From: an uncultured Oxalobacteraceae bacterium
GTDB taxonomy: Bacteria; Pseudomonadota; Gammaproteobacteria; Burkholderiales; Burkholderiaceae
NCBI GenBank assembly: GCA_946480015.1
Contig: CAMLIL010000004.1
Span: 39,877 to 103,876, forward strand
DNA length: 64,000 nt
Direction of reading: 5' to 3'
Within the stretch, counting starts at the first letter, position 1. Every line of letters begins with the position of its first letter. Under the pieces are notes generated by a model, which was given only the letters and a program-made list of their open reading frames with translations, was not told where the DNA came from and searched no databases. This document shows, in pieces, positions 34,669-43,067 of the stretch. The position numbers and the translations under genes are program-made.

Positions 34669-35826
34669 CTATGAAGCGGCAGTGCGGCGTTTTGACCAGA
34701 GCACCAGACCGGTGACGAAAAAGATCAGCGGCACCAGGCCGAAGGCGCTGACGAAGACCCGCCCCGCGTTACCAAATGCCTCGCCGCTGTGCAGGGGAAA
34801 GAGCCAGCTGACGAACCGGTCGCCGCCGCGCGCGCGCTCAGGGTCGAACACGCGCAGCACAGTGCCGTTCCCTGAATCGACACTGATGCGGGTAGCCCCG
34901 TCGCCATGGCGCAGTTCGCCCGGCTGGCGCACCCTTACCTCATACGGCACACCGGGCTTGGCCGGCAGCGCGATGCGCGCAGGGCGCGCCAGCGGGAACG
35001 CCGCCTGTGCCGCAGCGATGGCCTGCGCGACCGTGACCGGCGCCGCGCTGCGCGCGCTGCGATTGACCAGTGTGCCGGCCGGCGTCACCGGCGCCACAGC
35101 ATTGATTGCGGGCAGGACCCAGGCCGGCACGTTGAAATAGCTGCCCGAAAAACCCAGCATCAGCAGCACCGGCGCGGCAAAGAAGCCGGCCGCCCGGTGC
35201 AGCCGGAAACTCAAGCGCGGCCACGAGCCGCCATACCGCACCGTGATGGCCTTCCAGATGGCCGGACGGGTCAATGCCGGCCACCACACCATCAGCCCGC
35301 TGAGGGCCGACACCAGCAAGGCCAGTCCTGCGATGCCGACGATCGTCCTGCCCGCCTCGCCGGCGAGCAGAAATCGGTGCAGGTGGAAGATGGTCGGCAT
35401 CAGCAAGCGCCGCGACAGTCCAGGCTCACCCCAGTTGCGCTGGCCGGTGACCGCCAGCGTGGCCGGATCGAGCATCACCTGGCGCGTCACTTCCTGGGTC
35501 CAAGGCGAAGCCGGACGCGCGCCGGGCCGGTACCACGCCACGAACACGTCGCCCGCATGCTCCGGAAACGTCAACAGCGTCGGGCGGCCATAACGTGGAT
35601 CGCCCGCCAGCCGGTCGACCGCGCGCTGCACCATGACCGGCTCGATGCGCCACGCGGCGCCATCGGCCATGCCATGCGGCGGCGCGACCTGCAGCAGGTC
35701 CGGATTGAGCGCCCGGTCGAACTCGGCGAGCCAGGAAATGGCGCTGCCGGTCAAACCAAGCAGCACAAAAAAGCCGCCGCAAACCAGCCCTGTCCATCGA
35801 TGCAGCTTGCGTGCACTTGCCTTCAT
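34669..35826 (-). CDS. PepSY-associated transmembrane protein (siderophore-linked reductase-like)
   Basis: 385 residues. It starts KLHRWTGLVCGGFFVLLGLTGSAISW, the first helix of the PepSY_TM family. Other helices are at IVGIAGLALLVSALSGLMVW, GFFAAPVLLMLGFSGSYF and FVSAFGLVPLIFFVTGLVLW. Conserved His occur in HRW, FHLHRFL, RLHRAAG and FPLHSGEAFG. The family is found next to TonB siderophore receptors and is thought to reduce or release iron from imported ferric siderophores at the inner membrane. It is the last gene of the operon, 8 bases after the receptor stop. Confidence 0.85.
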   Translation of the reverse strand: MKASARKLHRWTGLVCGGFFVLLGLTGSAISWLAEFDRALNPDLLQVAPPHGMADGAAWRIEPVMVQRAVDRLAGDPRYGRPTLLTFPEHAGDVFVAWYRPGARPASPWTQEVTRQVMLDPATLAVTGQRNWGEPGLSRRLLMPTIFHLHRFLLAGEAGRTIVGIAGLALLVSALSGLMVWWPALTRPAIWKAITVRYGGSWPRLSFRLHRAAGFFAAPVLLMLGFSGSYFNVPAWVLPAINAVAPVTPAGTLVNRSARSAAPVTVAQAIAAAQAAFPLARPARIALPAKPGVPYEVRVRQPGELRHGDGATRISVDSGNGTVLRVFDPERARGGDRFVSWLFPLHSGEAFGNAGRVFVSAFGLVPLIFFVTGLVLWSKRRTAAS

Positions 35827-35834
35827 AACGTGGC

Positions 35835-37934
35835 TCAGAAGCGATACCGCGCGGTCACCAGCACCGAGCGCGGCTCGCCCGGCATGTTGTAGTCGTTCGC
35901 GCCGCCATGCGCGGCCACGAAGTACTTCCGGTCGAGCAGATTCTTCAAGGTCAGCGCGACATCGAACTTGCCCGTCTCATAGCCCGCTCCGAGATGCAAT
36001 ACGCCATAACCGGGCAACACGGTCAGGTTGTCCGGTGACGCAAAACGTTTCGACTCGGCGCGTCCACCGAACGCGGCGTAGTAACCATTGCCGAAACTGC
36101 GCTTGAGCCAGGCATTGACGGTATGGCGCGGCGTCAGGGCCGCGGTGTTGCCCTTGAACGGCGTCCTGGCCGAGGTCAGTTCGGTGGACTCGACGATCTT
36201 GCCGTCCATGTAGGCGTAGCCCGCCACCAGATCCCAGCCGCTGGCGATCGTGCCATTCAAACCCAGTTCCACACCGCGCGTGCGCTGCTTGCCGACGGCC
36301 AGCGAGAGCGTCGGATTGGCCGGATCGGCGACCTGGATACTGGTCTGCGCCATGTCGAACAGCGCCCCGGTCAGGCTGGCTTTGCCGCCAAGGTCGAGCT
36401 TGATCCCGGCCTCGCGGTTGATGGTCCGGGCCGGCTCGAGCTGATCGCTGTTGGCGCGCAAGCTGAACGCGTCGGCCAGCGGCTGGATTGATTTGCTGTA
36501 GGCCGCATACAGCGACACCTGCCCGACCGGCTGGACGATCAGGCCGACACGCGGCGCCAGCGTGTGATCGGTGCGCTGCAGATCCTGGTTGCGCGCGCTG
36601 TGGTCGTCGCGCGTCTGCTTCAGCCGGTCATAACGCAGACCGGCCAGCATCTTCCACTGCCGGTTGAAGCTGACCAGGTCTTGCAGGTACAAGGCGGCGA
36701 TCCCGACCTCGTTCCGATTATCGTTGGCCGGCACCAGGCTGGGCGGCAAGGCGGGCAGGTTCACCAGCACCGGATTGAACAGATCGTAGGACGCCGCATT
36801 GGCGCGCGACCACAGGATCTCGCTCTTGTCCTGCTGGCCCAGTTCGATGCCGGCCATTAGCTGATGCCCCACCCCGCCCCATTGCGCCTTCTGGCTCAGT
36901 TCGTTCTGGAAGTAGACGCCGTGCTCGTCGCGCAGGCGGCGCGTCTGGGCAATGCTGACGCTCGGACTGGCGCCTGCCGTGATGGCGCCGATCGTCGTGT
37001 AGTTGCGCTCGAGCGCATAGTCATAGGCACGCAGCACGCTGTGCAGCGTCAGCGTGTCGCTGAACTGGTGCTCGAGCGTCAACGTGCCGCTCTTCACGTC
37101 GGACTGCACGAAGGCACGGTCGCGGCCGTTTGCGGCGCCGAAATAGGTTTCGACCGGCACATCCACCGGACGCCCGCGATAGCTCGGCACGCCCTGGTCG
37201 GCCAGGCGCTTGTCCTTCAGGTAGTCGGCCTGCACGGTCAATGCGGTGGCCTCGCCGAGCACGAACGTGGCCGATGGTGCGATGGCCTGGCGTTCCAGGA
37301 AATACTGGTTGCGGAAGCCGCCGGAATCCTCCAGCGCGCCGGTGAGGCGGAACTGCATGCGCTTGTCACCGCTTGTCGTGCCGAGATCGAACTGGCCGCG
37401 CTTGCGGCCTTGCGACCCAAGGCTTGCCGCGAGCTCCATGACCGGATCGGCGTTCGGCTTCTTGCTGACGCGATTGACCAGGCCACCGGCCGAGCCGCGT
37501 CCATAGATCACCGAGGCCGGCCCTTTCAGCACTTCGATGCGCTCGATGTTCGACAGGTCGCGGAAGTACAGGGCGTCGTCGCGCACGCCGTCGACGAACT
37601 GGTCGGTGATGGCGCTGAAGCCGCGTATCGACACCTGGTCACGCTGCCCGTCGCCGACGCTGAAACTCAGGCCCGCAACGTTCTGAAGCGCGTCCTGCAC
37701 CGACAGCGCATTCTGGTCGCGCATCAGCGCCTTGGGCACCACGTTCACGATCTGCGGCACATCGCGCAGCGCCATCGCCGTCTTGGTGGCGCTGGCCGAT
37801 TCGCCCGCCTCATACGCGAGCGCCGGGGACGTCGCGCGCACCTCGATTTCGGGCATGACCGTGGTTTGCGCCTGGGCCGCCGGGGCGATGAGGGCAGCGA
37901 TGCAGGTCATCTTGTTCAACTTCAATTTCATCAT
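35835..37934 (-). CDS. TonB-dependent siderophore receptor
   Basis: 699 residues. It has a short signal peptide (ending PAAQAQ), then plug-domain motifs: VPQIVNVVPKALMRDQNALS, SIRGFSAITDQFVDGVRDD and IERIEVLKGPASVIYGRG. The C-terminus (GEPRSVLVTARYRF) is the last barrel strand with terminal Phe. This is the FhuA/FiuA-type siderophore family (TIGR01783 pattern). It lies between the MFS exporter and the PepSY protein, so it probably imports the siderophore made by the NIS synthetase of the same operon. Confidence 0.9.
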   Translation of the reverse strand: MMKLKLNKMTCIAALIAPAAQAQTTVMPEIEVRATSPALAYEAGESASATKTAMALRDVPQIVNVVPKALMRDQNALSVQDALQNVAGLSFSVGDGQRDQVSIRGFSAITDQFVDGVRDDALYFRDLSNIERIEVLKGPASVIYGRGSAGGLVNRVSKKPNADPVMELAASLGSQGRKRGQFDLGTTSGDKRMQFRLTGALEDSGGFRNQYFLERQAIAPSATFVLGEATALTVQADYLKDKRLADQGVPSYRGRPVDVPVETYFGAANGRDRAFVQSDVKSGTLTLEHQFSDTLTLHSVLRAYDYALERNYTTIGAITAGASPSVSIAQTRRLRDEHGVYFQNELSQKAQWGGVGHQLMAGIELGQQDKSEILWSRANAASYDLFNPVLVNLPALPPSLVPANDNRNEVGIAALYLQDLVSFNRQWKMLAGLRYDRLKQTRDDHSARNQDLQRTDHTLAPRVGLIVQPVGQVSLYAAYSKSIQPLADAFSLRANSDQLEPARTINREAGIKLDLGGKASLTGALFDMAQTSIQVADPANPTLSLAVGKQRTRGVELGLNGTIASGWDLVAGYAYMDGKIVESTELTSARTPFKGNTAALTPRHTVNAWLKRSFGNGYYAAFGGRAESKRFASPDNLTVLPGYGVLHLGAGYETGKFDVALTLKNLLDRKYFVAAHGGANDYNMPGEPRSVLVTARYRF

Positions 37935-37937
37935 TTC

Positions 37938-39122
37938 TCACTTCAGTTTTAAAAGAAATCGATCGGTCCGCCGATCCCGGATCAGGCGCAAGGCCATCGC
38001 GGCCAGCACATAGCTCGCAGCCAGTGGCCAGAACAGGTAGCGCACCGGCAGCTGGCCCATCGCCCAGGCGCCGATGGCGATGCCCAGCAGCGCGCCCGCC
38101 TTTGCCGCGCCATTGCCGGCGCCGAGGACCCGGCCCTGGTGCGCCGCTGCGGCACGGGCCGACAACAAGCCGTAAAACACCGGCAGCAGCGCGCCCAGGC
38201 ACACGCCCCATAGCACGCGGGTCAGCACAAACAGCGGCACATCGCGGCACAGCGCCTGGGCCGCGACCACGGCCACGCTGGCCCAGCAGACCGCCTCGAC
38301 CTCGCGCAGGACCGCGTCTTCATCCCTGCCGGCGAAGCGGCGCGCCCACAGCGGTGCCGCCACGCACAGGCCCAGTGCCGTGGCGCCGTAGCACAGGCCG
38401 GTGACCCAGGCAGGCGCATGCAACACCTGCTCGGCGTACACGCCAAAGAAGGCTTGCGGCATCATCTTGCCGGCCTGTACAAGCACAATGGCCAGCAGCA
38501 GTCCGGCCATCGGCGCCAGCGCCGATGGTTTCCCCGGCGGCGTGGGCGCTGCGGGCGGGCGCGGCGCGACCGGCGGCAAGGCGAGCCAGGCCGCGCACGC
38601 GCACAGCGCGCAGATCGCGGCCGCGCTCAGGTTGACGGTGCGAAAGTCGAACACGTCGTACAGGCAGCCGCCCAGCACCGGCCCCAGCACCGAGCCGGCG
38701 GCAGTGGCCACCTGCAGGCGGGCCATCAGCGCGCCGCGCTCGGCCTTGCCGGCCAGCGCGCCGCCGTAAGCCTGGGCGCTGGCGATGAAGCCGGCCAGCC
38801 CGCCCTGCGCCAGCCGTGCGATCAGGATCGCGGCGGCGTCGTCCGTGCATGCAATCCACAACTGCGTCAGCGCCAGCGCAGCCAGCGCGCGCAGCAGCAT
38901 TGCCTTATGGCCGGTGCGGTCTCCCAGGCGGCCCCATAACGGCGTGAGCAGCATGGCCATCGCCATCGGCCCGGCATAGGCAATGCTGCTGGCCCATGCG
39001 AGTGCCGCCGGCGAGAACTGCCCCAGATCGCGCAGGTGCAGCGCCCAGAACGGCGCGCTCATTTCCATCGCGCCCATCGAGACCAGCTGGATCAGCCACA
39101 GCGCGCGCAAAGGCGCCATCAT
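37938..39122 (-). CDS. MFS transporter, probable siderophore exporter
   Basis: 394 residues from ATG 39122, which overlaps the TGA of the synthetase gene. Earlier in-frame starts lie inside that gene and are not needed. It has twelve predicted helices and the MFS loop GRLGDRTGHKAMLL between helices 2 and 3. Fusion to NIS siderophore synthesis is the usual setting of exporters such as LbtB, FslB or AlcS. Export of the finished siderophore is inferred from the operon. Confidence 0.85.
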   Translation of the reverse strand: MMAPLRALWLIQLVSMGAMEMSAPFWALHLRDLGQFSPAALAWASSIAYAGPMAMAMLLTPLWGRLGDRTGHKAMLLRALAALALTQLWIACTDDAAAILIARLAQGGLAGFIASAQAYGGALAGKAERGALMARLQVATAAGSVLGPVLGGCLYDVFDFRTVNLSAAAICALCACAAWLALPPVAPRPPAAPTPPGKPSALAPMAGLLLAIVLVQAGKMMPQAFFGVYAEQVLHAPAWVTGLCYGATALGLCVAAPLWARRFAGRDEDAVLREVEAVCWASVAVVAAQALCRDVPLFVLTRVLWGVCLGALLPVFYGLLSARAAAAHQGRVLGAGNGAAKAGALLGIAIGAWAMGQLPVRYLFWPLAASYVLAAMALRLIRDRRTDRFLLKLK

Positions 39123-40999
39123 TGGCCAGGGTGCGCCAGCGGATTGGGCATCTCGCCGTGCACGTCGTCCGAGGTGTCCGACAGGCGCATCTTGAGGAAG
39201 GCCTTGGCCGGCCAATCGGCTTCAAGCACCGCGTGCCGTTCCGCGGCCCAGCGCTGCGGGGCGGTACGCGCACGCAGGCGCTCGAAGGCCGCGATGGCGC
39301 AGTCGCGCAGCACGTCCCAGAAACCGGCCTCGGGGCGGCGGTAGCTGCGCGCCAGCAGCATGCCCAGTTCAGACAGGTGGCACAGCATGACCGCGTGCAG
39401 CAGCTTGTCGCGCACCGGCTCATCGGTATCGAAGACGGTATGGCCCTTGCGGAAGACCTCCAGCGCCAGCCCGGCGTTCTTCAGCGACGGGCCGTGCACC
39501 CGCAGGTCGCCGAAATCGCGCACCAGCAGTTGCGCCGGCCGGTAGTCCCGGTCGATCATGATGAAACTGTTTTGCTGGTGCGCCTCGAAGGCGATGCCGT
39601 ACAGCAGGTAGGCCCCCAGCACGGCGCTGAGCACCGTGTCGGCGTAGCGCGCGTAAAACTGCAGCGCGCCATCGGCATGGTCGCCGTACGACAGGGCCAC
39701 CAGTTCCGTCACCAGGGCGCGGCCGTCGACGGGTGAATCGGCAAACAGGGCGCCGGCCGGTACCGGGAACAGCGCGGCGCTGCGCTTGCTCATGGGATTG
39801 CAGCGGAACAGTACGGACAGGTGGCGCGCGCGGTCGTCGTCGCCCTGCGGATCGAGGTAGTGAAGGCCGATTTCCTCGCCGACAATGTCGAGCGTGCCGC
39901 CGAAGCCGCTTTCATCGGCGACGATCCGGGTCAGCAGCCCGGTCAGGCGCGGGCCCATCACCGCCGACTTGGGCGAAACGGTCCGCTGCACGCTGGTCAG
40001 GCGCAGCGACACCGGCAACTTCAGGTGCGGCAGGTCGGCCGCTCCCGCCGGCACCACAGTGCGGAACGACATGGTCGGCGTCGCGCCCATCTGCACCTCG
40101 GGCAGCGGCAGCAGGTCACCGGCGGCGATTTCGGCGGCAAATTTTTCGGGCAGCACCCGGCTGGCCTGATACGGGTGGACGGGCAAGGGCAACCAGGCGA
40201 GCGGATCCTGCCCACGCCGGCGCAGGGCGCTCTCCCAGTCCAGCATGGGCTGCGGGAAGACAAGCGCGAACCATGTGCGGTAGTGGCAGAGATGACGCGC
40301 CGTGGCCACATGCGCCTTGCTCGCCTTCAGGGCCATCAGCGGCACGGCGAACTGCGCGCGGAACTCGGGTGACGAGGCCATCACTTCCTGGGCGGTCAGG
40401 CCCAGCTTGGTCTTGTAGCCCGGATGCCAGGGGTGGCCCAGTGTGCCCCACTGCTCGAGCAGGAGCACGGGATTGTCCTGCGCATCGGCCGGCGTGTGCA
40501 TCAGCATGGCCAACAGATTGGGCTGGCCGCTGGCCCGGATCGCCGCATTCAGTTCGCCGGCCCACTGCTGCCGGTAGCGCAGGCACAGGGCGTCGTTCGC
40601 GGTGCTGTTATCGAGCTCCCGGATCAGCCGGGCGATATCGATGGCGGCGACCGCATGCGGCAGGGCATCGGCCACGAAGGCCAGCAGCGCCGACGATGTG
40701 GTAAGCGCACGTGGCCGCTCGCCGCTCTGATAACACGACACCTGGCCATTCAGTTCGCAGTTGCCGATGCGGCCGATCTGCAGGCCTTCGAAACGCAGCA
40801 TCGACTGGCGCGACCACAGCGGCAGCCAGGCGACCGCGCCTTCCACGATCAAATGCTCGATATGGAGCAGCTTTTCGCGGAACAGTGCCTGCAAAGTGCG
40901 CTGCAAGCCGCGCTTGCAGGCCTGTGCCAGCGCCTCGTCAGTGCCGCTTTCGACTAGGGGATAAGTTAATGCTGTGCTGCGTGATGAGATCGCGTTCAT
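39119..40999 (-). CDS. NRPS-independent siderophore (NIS) synthetase, IucA/IucC family
   Basis: 626 residues from ATG 40999, with AAAGG upstream. A frame running to 41053 has no ribosome binding site and would overlap the Fur box. The IucA/IucC core is clear: GHPWHPGYKTKLGL in the ATP-binding region, LPLPVHPYQ, KLPVSLRLTSVQRTVSPKSA, and the FhuF-like C-terminal part with FEAHQQNSFIMIDRDY. The family makes ATP-dependent amide or ester bonds between citrate (or another carboxylate) and an amine or alcohol. It is the only synthetase in the operon, as in the rhizoferrin/legiobactin loci, where one enzyme joins two citrates to putrescine. The product here is not proven. Confidence 0.9.
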   Translation of the reverse strand: MNAISSRSTALTYPLVESGTDEALAQACKRGLQRTLQALFREKLLHIEHLIVEGAVAWLPLWSRQSMLRFEGLQIGRIGNCELNGQVSCYQSGERPRALTTSSALLAFVADALPHAVAAIDIARLIRELDNSTANDALCLRYRQQWAGELNAAIRASGQPNLLAMLMHTPADAQDNPVLLLEQWGTLGHPWHPGYKTKLGLTAQEVMASSPEFRAQFAVPLMALKASKAHVATARHLCHYRTWFALVFPQPMLDWESALRRRGQDPLAWLPLPVHPYQASRVLPEKFAAEIAAGDLLPLPEVQMGATPTMSFRTVVPAGAADLPHLKLPVSLRLTSVQRTVSPKSAVMGPRLTGLLTRIVADESGFGGTLDIVGEEIGLHYLDPQGDDDRARHLSVLFRCNPMSKRSAALFPVPAGALFADSPVDGRALVTELVALSYGDHADGALQFYARYADTVLSAVLGAYLLYGIAFEAHQQNSFIMIDRDYRPAQLLVRDFGDLRVHGPSLKNAGLALEVFRKGHTVFDTDEPVRDKLLHAVMLCHLSELGMLLARSYRRPEAGFWDVLRDCAIAAFERLRARTAPQRWAAERHAVLEADWPAKAFLKMRLSDTSDDVHGEMPNPLAHPGQ

Positions 41000-41038
41000 T
41001 TTAACCTTTCGACAATGGAAAGGCAGAATAACGTAAAC

Positions 41039-41057
41039 GCGAATCATTCTCAATCGT
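41039..41057 (-). promoter_or_regulatory. Fur box upstream of the siderophore operon
   Basis: Read on the minus strand, the core is TGAGAATGATTCGCG. It matches the 7-1-7 Fur consensus (TGATAAT-n-ATTATCA) at about 10 of 14 positions. It lies 40 bases upstream of the synthetase ATG, where iron-loaded Fur would block the promoter. Confidence 0.6.
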
Positions 41058-41142
41058 ATTCACAAAATAAACTGAACTCATGTGGTGACGCAGCCGCACC
41101 ACGTTATACTGAGCATTCCACCAACGCGACCGCGCTCTTCGC

Positions 41143-41535
41143 ATGCATTGCCAACCGCTCCGCCTGCCCCCCGGTGCCGACCTGCGCCAGGCGCTTGAAA
41201 CCATCGCCGCCGCTGGCGCCCGCTCGGGGTTTGTCGTGTCCGGTATCGGAAGCCTGAGCGATCCCCGCATCCGTTTTGCCAACGCCCCTGGCGCGACCAC
41301 CTTCACGGGCGCTTTCGAGCTGCTGACCTTGTCGGGGAGCGTCACGCCCGACGGTGCGCACCTGCACATGACCGTATCGGACGAAGAGGGCCGCGTGTTC
41401 GGCGGCCACGTCACGGACGGCAACACCGTCCGCACGACTGCCGAAATCCTGCTGGCCTGGCTGCCCGGTCACGCGCTGACGCGCGAGCACGACCCGGCCA
41501 CCGGCTTCGACGAACTGGCCGTGCGCACCGTATGA
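41143..41535 (+). CDS. PPC/DUF296 domain protein
   Basis: 130 residues, a complete single PPC domain. The motifs GFVVSGIGSLSDPRIRFAN, FTGAFELLTLSGSVTPDG, HLHMTVSDEEGRVFGGHV and NTVRTTAEILL are all present. The three His (HLHM, GGHV) and Glu match the trimeric fold known from bacterial and plant AT-hook-associated PPC proteins. Bacterial single-domain members are of unknown function and are proposed DNA-binding or metal-binding proteins. It diverges from the siderophore operon and is ATGA-coupled with the pseudopilin that follows. Confidence 0.85.
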   Translation: MHCQPLRLPPGADLRQALETIAAAGARSGFVVSGIGSLSDPRIRFANAPGATTFTGAFELLTLSGSVTPDGAHLHMTVSDEEGRVFGGHVTDGNTVRTTAEILLAWLPGHALTREHDPATGFDELAVRTV

Positions 41536-42035
41536 CGCGGCGTGCCGGCGGCTTCACCTACGTCGGCCTGATGGTGCTGGTGGCCGTCATCAGCATCGCC
41601 GCGACCGCCGTGGTGCAGGTGGGCGAACTGGCACGCCGGCGCGCCGCCGAGGCCGAACTGCTGTACGTCGGCAAGCAGTACATCAAGGCGTTTCTGGAAT
41701 ACGAACTGTTCACACCCGAGGGCAATGGCAGCCGCGCGCCGGCACGCCTGGAAGACCTGCTGCGCGATCCGCGCCAGCCCGGGGTGCGGCGCTACCTGCG
41801 CGAACTGTATGCCGACCCGATCACCGGCAAGATGGACTGGCAGCTGATCCGCGCGCCCGGCGGCGGCATCATGGGCATCAAGAGCGCTTCCTGCGACGAC
41901 ACCCTCAAACGCAGCTTCCCCGATGGCGACTTCAGTTTCCTTGACGGCCAGAAGCGCTACTGCGACTGGACCTTCGCCTATGTCATGGCGTGCGGCGCCA
42001 ACTGCCGCGACACGGAACGCCCAGAGCTGGACTAA
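41532..42035 (+). CDS. Atypical type II secretion-like pseudopilin
   Basis: 167 residues. The N-terminus has a prepilin-type cleavage site and hydrophobic helix (RAGG / [20 protein letters not shown]). Position 5 of the mature form is Gly, not the usual Glu. The body includes a [13 protein letters not shown] segment like that of pseudopilins at 46994 and 47352, and it ends in a Cys-containing tail ([18 protein letters not shown]). It starts inside the stop of the PPC gene. It may be a minor pseudopilin of the secretion machine at 47-54.6 kb, though on the opposite strand and 5 kb away. Confidence 0.7.
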   Translation: MTRRAGGFTYVGLMVLVAVISIAATAVVQVGELARRRAAEAELLYVGKQYIKAFLEYELFTPEGNGSRAPARLEDLLRDPRQPGVRRYLRELYADPITGKMDWQLIRAPGGGIMGIKSASCDDTLKRSFPDGDFSFLDGQKRYCDWTFAYVMACGANCRDTERPELD

Positions 42036-42179
42036 GCAGACGCTCCAACGCAACCAGGTGCAATAAAACGACGCAACTGGCGCTCCTGACAATATTTCCT
42101 TGCCCGCAACAAGCGGGTATGTCAGTGTTCAGATACGCGTTTTGCAACGCAGGTGTCCGCTCACCTTTTTCTATTGCCT

Positions 42180-42335
42180 ATGACGAACTACCACTTCATC
42201 ACCGGCCTGCCGCGCTCAGGGTCCACGTTGCTGGCGGCCATTCTGCGGCAAAACCCGCGTTTCCATGCAGGCATGACCAGCCCGGTCGGCGCCCTGGTCA
42301 ATGCCTTCCTGGCCCAGGTCAGCGCCGGCAGCTGA
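42180..42335 (+). pseudogene. N-terminal fragment of a sulfotransferase
   Basis: The first 50 residues read [20 protein letters not shown] followed by [11 protein letters not shown]. This is the PAPS-binding loop of bacterial sulfotransferases of about 280 residues. The frame then runs into unrelated sequence and stops at TGA 42333. The gene has lost more than 80 percent of its length. Confidence 0.75.
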
Positions 42336-42769
42336 GCGCCACCACCAACGCGAACCTGATCCAGCGGCTTTCCGTCGACGACATGGCGTTCTCGAGCATC
42401 GATGCGCCCGACAGCACTGCGCCCACGGCCAACGGCGTCACGTCCAGCACGGCCGACGGCAGCTACAAGGCGGGCGACGTGATCGCCGTGCAGGTGAACT
42501 TCAGCGAGGCCGTCACGGTGACCGGCACGCCGCAGCTGACGCTCGAAACAGGCACCACCGACCAGGCGGTGAACTACACCAGCGGCAGCGGCACGGCCAC
42601 CTTGACCTTCAATTACACGGTGCAGGCTGGCGATACCGCGTCCGATCTGGATTTTCTCGGCACCGGCGCCCTCGCCCTGAACGGCGGCACGATCAAGGAC
42701 GCGGCCGGCAATAGCACCACGCTCACCCTGGCCACTCCCGGCGCGGCCAACTCATTAAGCAACAGCACG
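42332..42769 (+). pseudogene. Internal fragment of a repeat-type adhesin/cadherin-like protein
   Basis: About 145 residues of the kind [20 protein letters not shown], then [20 protein letters not shown], then [20 protein letters not shown]. This is a repeat found many times in giant calcium-binding RTX-type adhesins. Neither a start nor a secretion signal is present. It is inserted between the sulfotransferase and cysC fragments. Confidence 0.7.
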
Positions 42770-42771
42770 CC

Positions 42772-43066
42772 GGACTGGTCGCCATCTGCGCCTTCGTTTC
42801 GCCGATCGCCGCCGACCGCGAACGGGTCCGGCGGCTGTTCCCGCCCGGACGGTTCAGCGAAGTCTAGCTGGCCACCTCGCTGGCCACCTGCGCCGCGCGC
42901 GACGCCAAGGGACTGTATGCCAAGGCGCGCCGGCCAGCTGACGGGGCTGACCGGCTGGGATGCGCCCTACGAGGCGCCGCGCGGCGCCGAGTTTGTGTTC
43001 GACACCCTGACCGATGCGCCGGCCGCGATGGTCGAAGCGCTGCTCCGCACAGGGCGCCGCCGCTGA
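42772..43066 (+). pseudogene. cysC: C-terminal fragment of adenylylsulfate kinase (cysC), broken
   Basis: Read in frame from 42772: [20 protein letters not shown], then [20 protein letters not shown], then [10 protein letters not shown] after a frame change. These match the C-terminal half of APS kinase. The copy has a TAG stop at 42865-42867 (the conserved position needs a codon such as TAC) and a frameshift at about 42931, so it is not functional. CysC makes PAPS, the substrate of the sulfotransferase whose fragment lies 450 bases upstream. Confidence 0.75.
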
Positions 43067-43067
43067 A

